Shown piece after piece: positions 35,245 through 46,368 of a stretch of DNA of 64,000 nucleotides. Every line of letters begins with the position of its first letter. The stretch's first letter is position 1. A program made the translations under genes and the position numbers. The notes beneath the pieces were generated by a model, which was not told the origin of the DNA, searched no databases, and worked only from the letters and a program-made list of their open reading frames with translations. Origin of the DNA: Morchella semilibera (Eukaryota > Ascomycota > Pezizomycetes > Pezizales > Morchellaceae); contig WBVU01000008.1 in assembly GCA_009192285.1 (NCBI GenBank), positions 806,001 to 870,000 of the forward strand, written 5' to 3'.

Positions 35245-35733
35245 TCTAACGGGGCGGGGTCGGGTCGAGGGCTTAAGCAAGGTAGATCCAGGGACGAGGA
35301 CAGGGACAGGGTCGGCTCAGGAGATACCCGAGGCGAGACAGGTTCAGGTTCAGGTTCAGGTTCAGGTTCAGGGACGAGGCGAAGACAGAAGGGCCGAAGC
35401 CAGAGTAATATATTGCTAACAGAAAGAAGAAGTTGCCTAGAGAGGCAGAAACATAGGAAAGAACGAACACTATATATACAACTACCCCATCACACCGCTG
35501 ACGCATAACCATAGAATCTCATAGAACCTCCCCCACTTCCGTACCACCCATACTATTCCCAATACCCATACTTCTATCCCGATACTACCCCTTCCTTCCT
35601 AGCGCTTACATTCTATCGCCCGAGCTCCTTCCTAATCCATCATTCTACTTCCGACATCGACCGATACTATCCAACAACCCTGTTCCGAAGACGTCTTGGC
35701 GGGAGGCGAGGTACAGGAGGCGAAGCCGTGATA
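35245..35733 (-). repeat. Solo LTR, family LTR-B, copy 2
   Basis: A 489-bp LTR, reverse orientation to the copy at 22281, flanked by ACGAC (35240-35244 and 35734-35738). It lies within the reverse transcriptase region of the outer gypsy element. A GGTTCA microsatellite of about five units lies at 35340-35370. Confidence 0.87.
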
Positions 35734-38681
35734 ACGACCTTCTGCGCCCCTTTCTCGATTCTTTTGCTACGGCCTATCTCGACGACGTCCTGATATACTC
35801 AGAGTCCCTGGAAGAACATAAACAGCACGTCAAGGAAATTCTTAAAGTGTTTCAGATCCATAGTGTACACCTCAAGCCAGAGGAATGCGAATTCTACGTC
35901 CAACAGACTAAGTATCTGGGACTCATTATCACTCCGGAAGGGATTAAGATGGACCCCAGTAATGTATCTACGATTAAGGACTGGGAAACACCCACCAAGC
36001 TTCGGGAGGTTCAGGAATTTTTAGGCTTTGCCAACTTTTACCGACGGTTTATTTATGCGTACTCCAGAGTTGTGGCACCGCTCACCGCCCTGACCAAGAA
36101 AAACGTAAAGTTTGAATGGTCTCAAAAAGCGGAGGATGCATTTCAGAAACTCAAAGACGCGTTTACTTCGGCTCATATTTTGGCTCACTTCAATTTCGAG
36201 AAAGAAGTTATAGTGGAAACCGATGCCTCTGATTATGTCTCCGCAGGTATTATGTCCCAGTACGACGACAATGGAATTCTTCACCCAGTAGCGTTCTTCT
36301 CCAAGAAACACTCTCCGGCAGAATGCAACTATGAGATCTACGATAAAGAACTACTCGCAGTCATCAGGAGTTTCGAAGAATGGCGTCCGCACTTGGAAGG
36401 CTCTCTCTACCCTGTTAAAGTTCTAAGTGATCACAGGAACCTGGAATATTTCATGTCAACTAAGTTACTTAATCGCCGCCAGACTCGGTGGGCAGAGTTT
36501 CTATCACAGTTTAATTTCGCTATCCAGTTCAGGCCAGGCAAACAAGGAGGCAAACCAGACGTACTTACCAGGAGATCAGGAGACCTCCCTAAGGAAGGGG
36601 ATGAACTCCTTATGCATCAGTCGCAGATTGTGTTGAAGCAGGAAAATCTGAGTCCTGAAACTAAGCTAAGTTTGTTGGCGGGTTCTTTGACAAATGAACC
36701 CGCTGAAGGAATGTCCACTGTGAAAGAGTTATTGACTCAAGCTTACCAAATTGATAGCTTCCCCGATCAAGTTCTCATCATGTTGCGCAACGGTACCAAA
36801 CATTCCAAGAAGATATCACTAGCGGAATGTACCGAGACCGAAGATGGCTTTTTATTGTACAGGAATGTAATCTATGTACCAGAGTCCAATGATCTCCAGC
36901 TTTGATTGCTACAGGAACACCACGATAAACCCTCCACTGGTCATCCAGGTCGTGCCAAGACTCTTGAACTCCTCAGTCGTAGTTACTACTGGCCAAACAT
37001 GAGGAAGTACGTTGATCGCTATGTGCAGAACTGCAACGTCTGTTCCCATAGCAAGACTTCTCGTAATGCGCTACAGGGCATTCTCCGACCTCTCGCAGTA
37101 CCTAAAGGCCCCTGGACCGATGTGTCAATGGACTTCGTAACAGGACTTCCGGACAGCAATGGCTTCAATGCCATTTTGGTAGTTGTGGACCGACTCACTA
37201 AGATGCGCCATTTCGTACCATGCACTGAAGAAGCTAATGCCAGAGACGTCGCCAATATGTATCTCGACTCAGTCTGGAAACTTCATGGACTTCCAGAAAC
37301 CATAGTCTCAGATTGCGGTACTCAGTTTACGGCCGAGTTTTGGAAAACCCTATGCGATCGTTTGGAAATAGCTCCTCGCTATAGTACCGCCTTTCATCCA
37401 CAGACTGACGGACAAACGGAAAGGATTAATGCAATTATGGAGCAATATCTCAGGGCCTATGTTTCGTATCAACAGGACGATTGGATACAATATCTGTCAA
37501 TGGCGGAATTCGCAACCAATAACCATGTATCCGAGACTACCAAGATGTCACCGTTTCAAGCCAATTACGGGCGAAGTCCTCGCATGACCTTTGCACCCTT
37601 GCAACACGGGAAGACCACGAACGAAGATCAGGCCAACGGTATGGCTAGGACAATGGCACAGATCTATGACTTTCTTCGCAATGAGATGGCCCGGGCTCAA
37701 AAGATACACGAAGACGCGGCTAATAAGAATCGAATCCCCGCTCCTCGATACTCAGTGGGTGATGAAGTCTTTCTCTCAACCAAGAATATTAAAACTAAGC
37801 GACCCTCGAAGAAACTCGATTGGAAACGCATTGGTCCCTTTGTTGTTAAGAGAATGGTTAGCCCCTATGCCTACGAACTTGATCTCCCGGCTTCGATGAA
37901 GATTCATCCCGTCTTTCACGTTTCGCTATTGTCCCTTGCAGCAAGCAACCCAGTTCCCGGCCAACAACAAGTCCCGCCACCACCGGTAGAAATTGAAGGA
38001 GAATAGGAATGGGAGGTGGATCAAGTTATGGATTCTCGGCGACGCTACGGACGATTAGAGTACTTGGTAAAGTATGTTGGTTATAACGAACCCTCATGGC
38101 AACCTGCCTCGGACCTCGATCACGCCTCTGATCTCGTTAGGGATTTTCATACCAGGTATCCACGGAAGCCTAGGCCTATCAGGAGTTAGGCCTGGAGGAG
38201 GACCTAATCTATCACGGCGTACTACGGACTACGGGGGAGGAAGGATATTTAAGACTGGGTTAGGATTCGGGGATTCTCTTTTGGGTTCTTTGGGTTTCTA
38301 TGGGTTTCCGTTACACGGAGTATGAGTCCATGACGGACATGGGTGGAATAGTATATAATATATTCGCTATGGGTTCTTTTCTTCCTTTCTTCCTTCTTTT
38401 TCTCTTCTACTTCGTCTTCCTTTACAAACCCTCCTCATATAGGTCTTTGTTTTATCTTTAGTCTTGTCGCGTCTTGTCCTCAGAAATATACGATCTATCT
38501 ATAAAAGTATCTTGCTTGGCATACCACCAAGAACCACGTGACCTCTTCGCCTCGCCATAGTCGCTCCCGCCCATAGTACTCGCCCATAGTCCCTGTTCTC
38601 GTGCTCGTCTCCGTCTTCGCTCCCCGTTTCGCCTTGGTTGTGAACCTTGGCACTCTGTTTCGTTGTCTCCGTAACAACATA

Positions 38682-38870
38682 GTAGTTTCGAGTACCATAT
38701 TCTTTAAGCTTATAGCTCAACAACCATACATTTTATCCACAAACGGATGCCAGGAGGTGATTCTACGCATGGAATAGGCCTTAAACAATATATTCTGGTG
38801 TCTTTCTTTGTTGTTGTTGTGGACATGAACAATATAGGTTTGGTCCGCTAGGTTTGGTACAATATGCTGC
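38682..38870. repeat. Tandem repeat, unit about 176 bp, right part
   Basis: TTATAGCTCAACAACCATAC, ACGGATGCCAGGAGGTGATT and CTACGCATGGAATAGGCC match the monomers at 24572-25997, showing the array continues past the gypsy insertion. It fades after about one unit. Confidence 0.7.
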
Positions 38871-39385
38871 TTCATAGGATGTCACTCGGTTTATCCCTGC
38901 ATAACAACCCTGCACCTATCTCTTGGCGTAAAATTTCCCCTCCCCCTCGCCTAAACTGAGGTATCTTTACCCTCTTACTACACACTTCCATGTAAATTAT
39001 TTCTTGAATTAAGGCCATGAGTCCCTTATTCTAATCATAAATATTTAAAGTACGGCCTATATTTACTAATATCTTGTGTTTTGGTTGACAAGAAAGCTTT
39101 AGTGTTTGTTAACTTTTACCGACCCCGATATCGTGTCGCCCACCATATAACCTACCTGCCCTGAACTTTGGATGGGAGAGCAGGAGCGGAGTTACACGAG
39201 AGAGGCAAATATGGTGTAATCAGCCACTCGGCGCCACCCAGGGCGATTACCCCTCTTTTGCCAACATCTTCACCATAGGTGACCGCTCTCTCTATATAGG
39301 AACCAGCCCGACCTTTTATATTATACAATACTGTCTCTGCCTCTGAACCTATACACAACACCCTCCCATTCAAGGTCCTTCTACC
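38871..39385. other. Intergenic stretch before G4
   Basis: No gene is seen. CTCTATATAGGAACC at about 39289-39303, some 90 bases before the G4 start, is a plausible TATA box. Confidence 0.4.
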
Positions 39386-40277
39386 ATGGGCGAGTCCGTT
39401 TGCTATGGCTCCGAGGGTCCTGGGGACATGGGGCGAGCCGTGAGCTACATGTGTAAGTCCACACTCCTACTTGCCGCTAATCCATCACACAAACTAGTTC
39501 TAATCTGCTCTTATAGATAGGGAATTCATTCCCGTGAGTGTGCAAGGCCTGGCGGATGCGGCGACCTACGCCACTCTACCCCCCATCTTTATCCAGCCCG
39601 CCGCCACCACCGACCCCCGCCTGTCCAACCAGTCCGGACCCACAACGGCCCCCGACGCTCCCGTACCCTTAAACGCCACCAACATCTACTCTGTAGTCAA
39701 CAATCTCCAGGCCGAGGTCAGAGCCATCGCTAGATTCCAAGCGGAGCATGTACCCCTCACCCCTACCATCACCACCGCAACAACAACGACATCCACTGCC
39801 CCCCTCCCTCGTACCGTCGCCTCAGGACGCGGCGCCGCCTCTCCTGAGGTCTTTCAGGAGATGATTAAAACTAACTGGCATGGCCGTCTCGGCCGCACGC
39901 ACATGGCCGACGTTGACGGCCTCCCCGATCCTGCGCTAACCGAGCTCGACTGCCTCCTGCGGCGAAAGCTGCAAGCCATCTTCCCTCGTATCGGCGACTT
40001 CTCCGAGCCGGATGCAGACACTATTTTTGCCAGTCTTGCGGCGCTGGGCCTGCGCATGGAGGATAGAGGCGGGTATGCAGATGTGCTTGTGGTGGATGAT
40101 AGCACACTACCCAAGGAAGCCACGGCCAGGAGGGCGAAGAACTTTGTGGCGTATTATTATACGTATGGCAGGAGTAAGTATCGCGAATACTGGCTGGGGT
40201 TCGTGCTGGAGACGCTGTTGGAGCTAGCGAGATATAGGGGTTTGATTGATGATGAGGGCTCTTTGAGGGTCGGGTAG
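39386..40277 (+). CDS. NWHGRLGR-family gene G4, unknown function
   Basis: Exon 39386-39452, intron 39453-39516 (64 bp, GTAAGT to TTATAG) and exon 39517-40277 give 275 residues. The N-terminus MGESVCYGSEGPGDMGRAVS is unique. Exon 2 has a coiled-coil-prone stretch (VNNLQAEVRAIARFQAEH), a Thr-rich linker, ASGRGAASPEVF, KTNWHGRLGRTHMADVDGLP, LGLRMEDRGGY and an ending RYRGLIDDEGSLRVG that departs from the acidic DE end of the others. It and G5 share RTHM after the core motif, and so form one subgroup against the AHM of G1-G3. Function unknown. Confidence 0.8.
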
Positions 40278-41073
40278 TTGGGCGAACCAAAGTAAGAATC
40301 GGGTATTAAAACGCCACTTGGTCAATCATTTATTAAGATTTTTGCCCAGTTTTCGACAGATTGTGCTTGGTTGGAGTTGATCGGCGGCATCCTAATCCTG
40401 GCGCAAGTGTGTAAATGAGAGGGGGTGGGGGTGGGGGGTACTCAGAAATGGGAATAAAATCAAATCATAGTGTATCTCTCGTACACCCAATACCACAATA
40501 CCACAATGAAGTAATACTAGGGGTTGAACAAAGTATTTACTTGCACTGATAATGCAGAGAGAAGCGGTCCTAAAGGGCCCTCTCAAACAAGCTTCTAGTT
40601 AACTATCCTTTGTGATCTTGCCCCTACTAGACATCCTTAGAAAAAATATATCTTCTAGTGTCACCGTGATGTGGATGGTGGAATATGGTGGAGAAACACC
40701 TTTCCTCTTCTTTATGCAGCGGACCTGTCATGCTTGTCTCTGGTAGAGTATTTTTCTTATCTCCTTCGTTGGCATTTCCTATTTGGTCTCATATCTCCGT
40801 CCTGTTTAGTTTTAGGAGTGGGGCATACTCTAAACCTCAGGAAAACTGTTGATCAACTGTGTCGCCGTCTTGTGTTACCATCGGCTACTTACGGGATACA
40901 AACACATAGATTTCAGGCATCCAATTCAGATATCGGATTTTCGAATCCACATCTACCCCGCACTTCCACCACCCAGACATAATACTGTGTGTCCCCACCC
41001 CGCCCTTTCAAAAGCCCCAACTGCACGACTGACTCTGTTTTCAACAACCCGCATCACTTCCGTAGATAGAAAC
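40278..41073. other. Spacer between G4 and G5
   Basis: No gene is supported. A degenerate copy of the family promoter block (GCCGTCTTGTGTTACCATCG ... ACGGGATACAAACACAT) lies at about 40862-40912, roughly 165-210 bases before G5, matching its spacing in G2 and G3. Confidence 0.45.
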
Positions 41074-41857
41074 ATGTACGGTACGTCTTCACTTCTGCAT
41101 CTAGTTCTACCACATCATACCCGCTCTAACCCTACATGTAGCTACCAGGGTAAGGGACTTTGACGCGTTGCAAACGGGGGAGTATTCCGCTCCACGCCAG
41201 CCATCGATCCCCACCAATACAAAAACACCCGCCCCCCCCCTCCCCACCGACATCGCCGCACCCCACCGCTTAATCAACACTCCCCAAACCGAGCTCAGAG
41301 CTACCGCTAGTCCCAAAGCCGCACAGGCACCACTCACTCCTACCACCACCACTACCACAACTACCACCACCACCACCACCACCCCCCTCCCATCTACAGC
41401 CGCCTCCGGAAGAGGTGCCGGCTCTCCCGAGGTCTTTCGGGAGATGATCAAGGTCAACTGGCACGGCCGTCTTGGCCGCACGCACATGGTCGACGTTGAC
41501 AGGCTCCCTGCTGCAGTACTCAGCGAGCTCGACTGTTTCCTGCGGCGGAAGATTCACGCAATTTACCCCCGCGGCCGCGATAGGTCAGACCCTGACGCGG
41601 ACACGATCTTTGCGGGCCTTGTGACTCTGGGCCTGCGGCTTGAAGACAGAGGCGCGTATGCGGACCTACCTGTGGTATATGATGCTAATGTGTTGCGTAC
41701 ATTGCCTACGATCAAGAGGATGAGGAACAATGCGGCGTATTATACTACCCATGAGAAGTATGGTGACTACTGGCGGGGTTCCGCAGTCGAGACCTTGGTG
41801 GAGCTGGCGAGGTATCGGGGGTTGTTTGATGATGAGGGATATCTGAAGGAGGAGTAG
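41074..41857 (+). CDS. NWHGRLGR-family gene G5 with a seven-base first exon
   Basis: The best model is exon 41074-41080 (ATGTACG), intron 41081-41141 (61 bp, GTACGT, CTCTAAC branch site, ATGTAG) and exon 41142-41857, giving 240 residues. The intron keeps the phase and place seen in the other four copies, which is why I accept so short an exon. Exon 2 has a His/Thr/Pro linker with an ACC-repeat run, ASGRGAGSPEVF, VNWHGRLGRTHMVDVDRLP, LGLRLEDRGAY and the tail RYRGLFDDEGYLKEE. The coiled coil is reduced compared with G2. Function unknown. Confidence 0.75.
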
Positions 41858-43190
41858 TGGCGGGCGGGGATGGGTCACGGGGGAATGGGAATGTAGTCAT
41901 ACGATACATCATTCAGTAGAGAATAGAAATGAAAAAAGGCGCGACTGAGTCGAGTGATACCGCGTGCTACTTGCTACCATTGGCTATTTACGTGATGCAA
42001 CGCATCGAGGAATGGGAATAAATCGGGCATCCTGTTCAAAGATCGAATCCCCCCCCGCACCCCTACCACCAAGCGTACCTACTATCCCTCTCTTTGAATA
42101 CAAACTCACCTTCAACAGACCCAGCTAGCATGTTTTAATCTATTCTCCGCTTCTCCTTGCCGTCTCCATGGCCATCTAAGGAGGCCCCCGGTTCTTCGGG
42201 CATGTCTGCTTCCGGTGGTGGTAGTGATGGGGTGGTAACCCCGGTGTTTCATGGCTAGGATGGTTTCCATCCCCGTAAATATCTAGTCCTTAGCTCCCAG
42301 TACCGCGAACACCCAGCGGCACCTCCGTTGGGGTAGTTCAGGCTCGAACAAATACGTTTTCCTTCTGGTCTGCACCCACAATGTAATGTGGGAGCTCCCT
42401 TCGGCTAAATCCGGTTTGGTTGGTATTATAATCCGGTACTCTATGCACTAGAAGACACGGTGAGTTTGTTTCCGTTGGGGGCTCTGTATCACTCTACCTT
42501 TTTTGTGGACTCTTGATGTGATTAGAGGCCTTTAACGAGAGAATCTCTGCGGGAATTTGAAAACCTTTCGGTACCAATCCTTCATGAATCCTATATATTA
42601 AATCATCTTATAACTTACCATCCCCACTGGTCTTTCGTCCTATACTTTGTCCTCTATTGGTTTCCCTCATATTGTTGTATTGTTGATTTGTCTTTCGCTA
42701 CAAAGCTCCCCCCGCCCCAAATGGGGTGTTAATTTCTTCTCTCATTCCTGGATCACAATTCCGTACCGGCATGAACAGACAGGGTTTCGAGGGGTCAATT
42801 TCAAGGCTAGCTAGGTCCTTCTCCCTGTACATACCAGCTTATACAATCCACTAGCCTGGATAGTAGTATCTGATCATGAAAGGAAAATACTATCTTGGAG
42901 ACGCAGGCTATGCTTCAAAGACCGGATTCTAACACTTTATAGAGGTATTAGATATCATTTACGGAAATAGGCTATAGTAGGCCTACGGTATGTAATCTTT
43001 ATTAACAGTTTCAAAAATATTCCCTCTCAAGAATTTTAAAAGACCTCAAGCCAAATAAGAACTCTTCAATTAAGACATGTACAATTACGAAATAGCATTC
43101 AACGTATATTCGGTGTCTTCAAGAGGCAACAACTCCAAAGTGCCCATTTTCTACCTAAATAAAATTAGTATATACTTTGGTCACTTTGCA
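41858..43190. other. Intergenic stretch with a promoter-block relic
   Basis: TTGCTACCATTGGCTATTTA and CGTGATGCAACGCATCG at 41968-42007 resemble the family promoter block, and an ATG about 160 bases later (42130) closes at once (ATGTTTTAA). This suggests a sixth, dead family locus. The rest holds no supported gene. Confidence 0.35.
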
Positions 43191-43194
43191 TAAT

Positions 43195-43425
43195 TTATCA
43201 GGAGGACGAGATCTACGGGGATTTCGGGGAGGAGAGCAACCTTGGCTGTCAATAATGCCTCTGGGCTCAAGAGCTCAAACAATAGTGAAGGTTTAGAGGA
43301 CAATAGTGAGGTTGAAAATTGATCTGAAACAGACGAGCATGACATCAAGAATCTGCTTGAGCGGATAGCAGACAAAAGGTGGGAGGACTACCAGAGTATC
43401 ATGATCAGATGCAATAGATAGGCTT
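43195..43425 (+). pseudogene. Unrecognised coding relic
   Basis: One frame reads RRTRSTGISGRRATLAVNN, then a Ser/Asn/Glu-rich stretch, one TGA, then DIKNLLERIADKRWEDYQ. The composition looks protein-like but I know no match. Confidence 0.2.
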
Positions 43426-43646
43426 AATCAAGTTTCTGTATTTATACAACAATCTAGGTTGAGGTCTTAATCCTATAGGCACAAGTTTTCTTCCTAAGCT
43501 ATTCATTACGAAATACACCCTCCTTGATAACACAGGGCATTTTCGCTTTTGCTTCGTTCTCAAAAATGCTGATCGTAGCTACATATCTTGGGTCCCCATA
43601 TATATCCGCGTAATCCTCCTACAATTCCAATATCGCATTTTCATAC

Positions 43647-44345
43647 TTACACGCTGCCAATTATGTAGCAGCTACTGCCATACTGGCCATCTCCCGGGCT
43701 ATTGTTTTTCCGGCACTTGTCTTTCCTTAGTTGGCACCTTTCCTTTAGCCTCAACCATCGCGGGTTTTGTTTTCTTCTGTTTGACAACATCCGTAGTACT
43801 TCTAGAACTTTTTCATCTGTTGAAGAAGCAAAAAGCCTCGGATCTATCAAATTCTGATGCTCTGCATCATCTGAATCATCCCCTTGGTGTGTCCCAGGCT
43901 TCCACGGTTCGTTTAGAGTAACTGCAAAGTCACCAGTGGCCCGAGTGCCAGAAAAAGAATACTACCGAACGCAAAGTTCCAAGCCAAAATTCTTTACCTC
44001 CACCATATCTCTAGTAATTTTATCAGCCATTTTATTCTTCCCTCGGCTCCCTACCAGTCTCTAACTTTAATAATCCTCTCCCATACTTCATCTAGCGCAG
44101 TCGTTACCCTCCTAACCTCATCCCACCCAGGTCCGCTATTACTCTTCAACATCAAAAGGACACCATACCCACCTTTATCTGGTTCGTTATCAGTGCGGGC
44201 ATCGATCCTAGTGGAACTTGGCAGGAGGTAGCAGCCGCCTAAATTGGTGATCTTATTTTTAATTTGATCGAGCGTCATACCTCCTTTTAGAAACTCGGCA
44301 TTGGCAGATGCTAACACGTTTTTCCAGGCTTACTCCTTGATACAA
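43647..44345 (-). pseudogene. Myb/SANT-like DNA-binding domain relic
   Basis: On the minus strand, AWKNVLASANAEF, TLDQIKNKITNL, LKSNSGPGWDEVRRV and TALDEVWERIIKVRD follow the order of the Myb/SANT-like domain of PF12776, common in transposon-related proteins. About 27 extra codons between KITNL and LKSNSG may be an unspliced intron. A stop follows at about 44053, and a related C-terminal part (NEPWKPGTHQGDDSDD, then LIDPRLFAS) continues in the 43647-43930 stretch. The N-terminus is missing. I take it as decayed. Confidence 0.5.
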
Positions 44346-44465
44346 CTTACTGCCCGCTTGCCCTGTCTGTCTAGGCTCGAGCTATAAAGACAATATATAT
44401 ATTCGCCCTAACGACTGACCCCGGATCAAATCAAAACTAACGAAACTCCAAGGCTAAAATACATC

Positions 44466-45551
44466 CTATAAATGAGGAAATAGTGTGGCCCAATGTATAG
44501 TCATATAGGTCTCGGATGGTACCTCACGAAGTGATAAGAATGGTTCTAGGACGAGGAAAAAGCGTGCAGCGAGAAACAAAGGTACCACAATGATAAGAAA
44601 TAAAGTAAAGAAACCAATAAAAAGCAACCTCTTGACCCCAACTCCAACGTATCCCTGCGCCAGAACTAGAAATGGGTCTCCCAACATCAGGAAGGGCGGA
44701 AGTATCAACAACACAGACGATATCCTCCATAACTCCCGCTCTGCCGGTGTAGGAAACTTTCCGTTCCAAAGAACGCAATGAACTGCGCCGACAACGAAAG
44801 CTACGGTAATGGCGATAATCGCGGCCGAGTTTGAGCCACCCATGGTGTTCTTCATTCGCCTTACGCCCACTAATTCCCTGATACTGGTGATCACCGTTAT
44901 AGGAGTCATGACGTCCTGTGGCTTCTGCCACCAAAAGAGATAATTGGCCAATGCGCAAATGACGTAGCCCAGGGTAACAATCTCAAGCGTTGCTAACGGA
45001 AGCCTCTGTATCCCCCTCGCTATGCACTGGACAACAAACCATGTTGCCTGGACGCATGCAATGAACTTCACAATATAGCTTGCCTTACTTCTGTCGTTTA
45101 TGGCCTTGGCGTTGCTGTCACGAAAGCTTTCATTTGCAGAGTCCTCGTGAACTATAAATATATCCGACGCTGTCAATGTTTTCCCATCCGTTGTAGCCCA
45201 TCCGCCCATGTTTGCAAAGAACCCGTGAGTCATCGTCCACCCGTAATGCTGTGCGCATGCGGTCTTCACGGTGAGACGGGCATCGTTCCACTGCTTGATG
45301 GCGACGTACACTACAAACTCTGGCGCAAGCACGCCAATGATCAACCATTTGAGCTTTCGACAGAGAATCCGGAGTTGCGACTCTTGTGGCGAAGGTAGGT
45401 TGAGATGGAGAGATGCCCAAACACAGATGAAAATGGTGGTCACGCAGCCCCAGATGATGTCAAGTGTTCCTCGGGGTAGCCTTGGGGCGAACCAGCCTTC
45501 AAATGTTGTAGATTCGGATAGCGGGTCAAAAGGATTGGGTAAGGTAGACAT
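44466..45551 (-). CDS. Fungal multi-span integral membrane protein
   Basis: An uninterrupted 361-residue frame. The N-terminal stretch GWFAPRLPRGTLDIIWGCVT, then FICVWASLHLNLPSPQ, is the hallmark of a large uncharacterised family of fungal membrane proteins. About seven hydrophobic spans are visible, near residues 28-48, 67-87, 167-187, 192-213, 246-266, 284-306 and 314-341. The polar stretch between spans two and three (about residues 90-165) would face one side. No catalytic motif is seen and the role is unknown. The start is chosen because the family usually begins shortly before GWF. There is no obvious operon-like neighbour. A poly-G run lies upstream at 45655-45673. Confidence 0.85.
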   Translation of the reverse strand: MSTLPNPFDPLSESTTFEGWFAPRLPRGTLDIIWGCVTTIFICVWASLHLNLPSPQESQLRILCRKLKWLIIGVLAPEFVVYVAIKQWNDARLTVKTACAQHYGWTMTHGFFANMGGWATTDGKTLTASDIFIVHEDSANESFRDSNAKAINDRSKASYIVKFIACVQATWFVVQCIARGIQRLPLATLEIVTLGYVICALANYLFWWQKPQDVMTPITVITSIRELVGVRRMKNTMGGSNSAAIIAITVAFVVGAVHCVLWNGKFPTPAERELWRISSVLLILPPFLMLGDPFLVLAQGYVGVGVKRLLFIGFFTLFLIIVVPLFLAARFFLVLEPFLSLREVPSETYMTIHWATLFPHL

Positions 45552-46225
45552 AGAACTTGAGGATATGGATTGTTAGGAGCTGTTAAACTTCGTCGGTTTC
45601 AGTGAGGTCGTATAATTGAAGTTGATATCATGAATATATCCCTCTAGCTACCTTGGGGGGGAGGGGGGGGGGCGCCCTGGTCGACACGTCACGCGAGGGC
45701 TAGGGTAGTTCCGTATGCATCCGGGTACATCCTTCTTAAATCCTGGCCATACAGGCGAAAGACAAAGCGAATTTACTTGGATGGTGCGGGGGTATTCAGA
45801 ACTTGATTTTTATAGGTTGACGATATGCAAGGAAATGCGCGCGGGTCCTGCGAGCTGGGAATCCAATCAAGGGCGCCGAGGGTTTGTATTTCTAAGAGGG
45901 AAAAAGGTTATCAGAACTTAAAATTAAAGTTAAATGATCGACATTGAGATAATAGCGGGTATATTGTTTTCCTTTATCGACTAGGCTATAGGGTACAGCG
46001 CCTCCACCAAGGCAACGAGGCATGCTTTTTACTAGGTTATCCAATATTTCTCGTGTAATAATATTATCGCAAGTGCTTTTTAAACATAGCCCAGCGGATT
46101 GCTGTGCATATATGGGATCGGGGTTGCTATTGTACCCGACCTACACCGTTCAAATCATTAAGGAGTCCTTGCGGTAGTCCTCTTCCGGAGACGTCGCGGT
46201 GGTAAACGAGGCGGCACGGATAGTT
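45552..46225. other. Intergenic stretch
   Basis: The presumed promoter of the membrane protein gene (TATAATTG near 45611, on the upstream side) and nothing else that I can support. Confidence 0.3.
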
Positions 46226-46368
46226 ACAGAGTCTGGTAGAATTATTGTGAAAGTGGGTTTTCCGTGACCCGATAGTCCCATGGGCTCTTGAAAGGACCTT
46301 TGCTGTGAGCACGGACCAAGAAACCCTCTTTTAGTGTTGACTTTCGCAATAATTCTACCAGACTCTGT
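46226..46368. mobile_element. 143-bp inverted-repeat element (MITE-like)
   Basis: The ends ACAGAGTCTGGTAGAATTAT and its inverse pair over about 28 bases with one mismatch (TTGTGAAAGT against TTGCGAAAGT). The inner 85 bp is unique. No certain target duplication is visible. Confidence 0.7.

Larger units (their letters stand above)
25998..38676 (+). mobile_element. Chromodomain gypsy (Ty3-like) LTR element, host of two further insertions
   Basis: The 5' LTR is 25998-26474 and the 3' LTR 38210-38676 (family LTR-C, 477 and 467 bp), with the 5-bp duplication ACATA at 25993-25997 and 38677-38681. Parts in order: gag from 26545 with a long coiled coil, protease (34090-34510, DTGASG), reverse transcriptase (34714-35244 and beyond 35739, with the YLDDVLIYS motif), RNase H (about 36200-36560), integrase with an HHCC finger (36906-37650) and a chromodomain near 38010-38190. 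A purine-rich tract precedes the 3' LTR. Another gypsy element is inserted in gag and a solo LTR in the reverse transcriptase. It is broken, with at least a few breaks besides the insertions. Its LTRs differ noticeably, so it is not recent. Confidence 0.9.
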
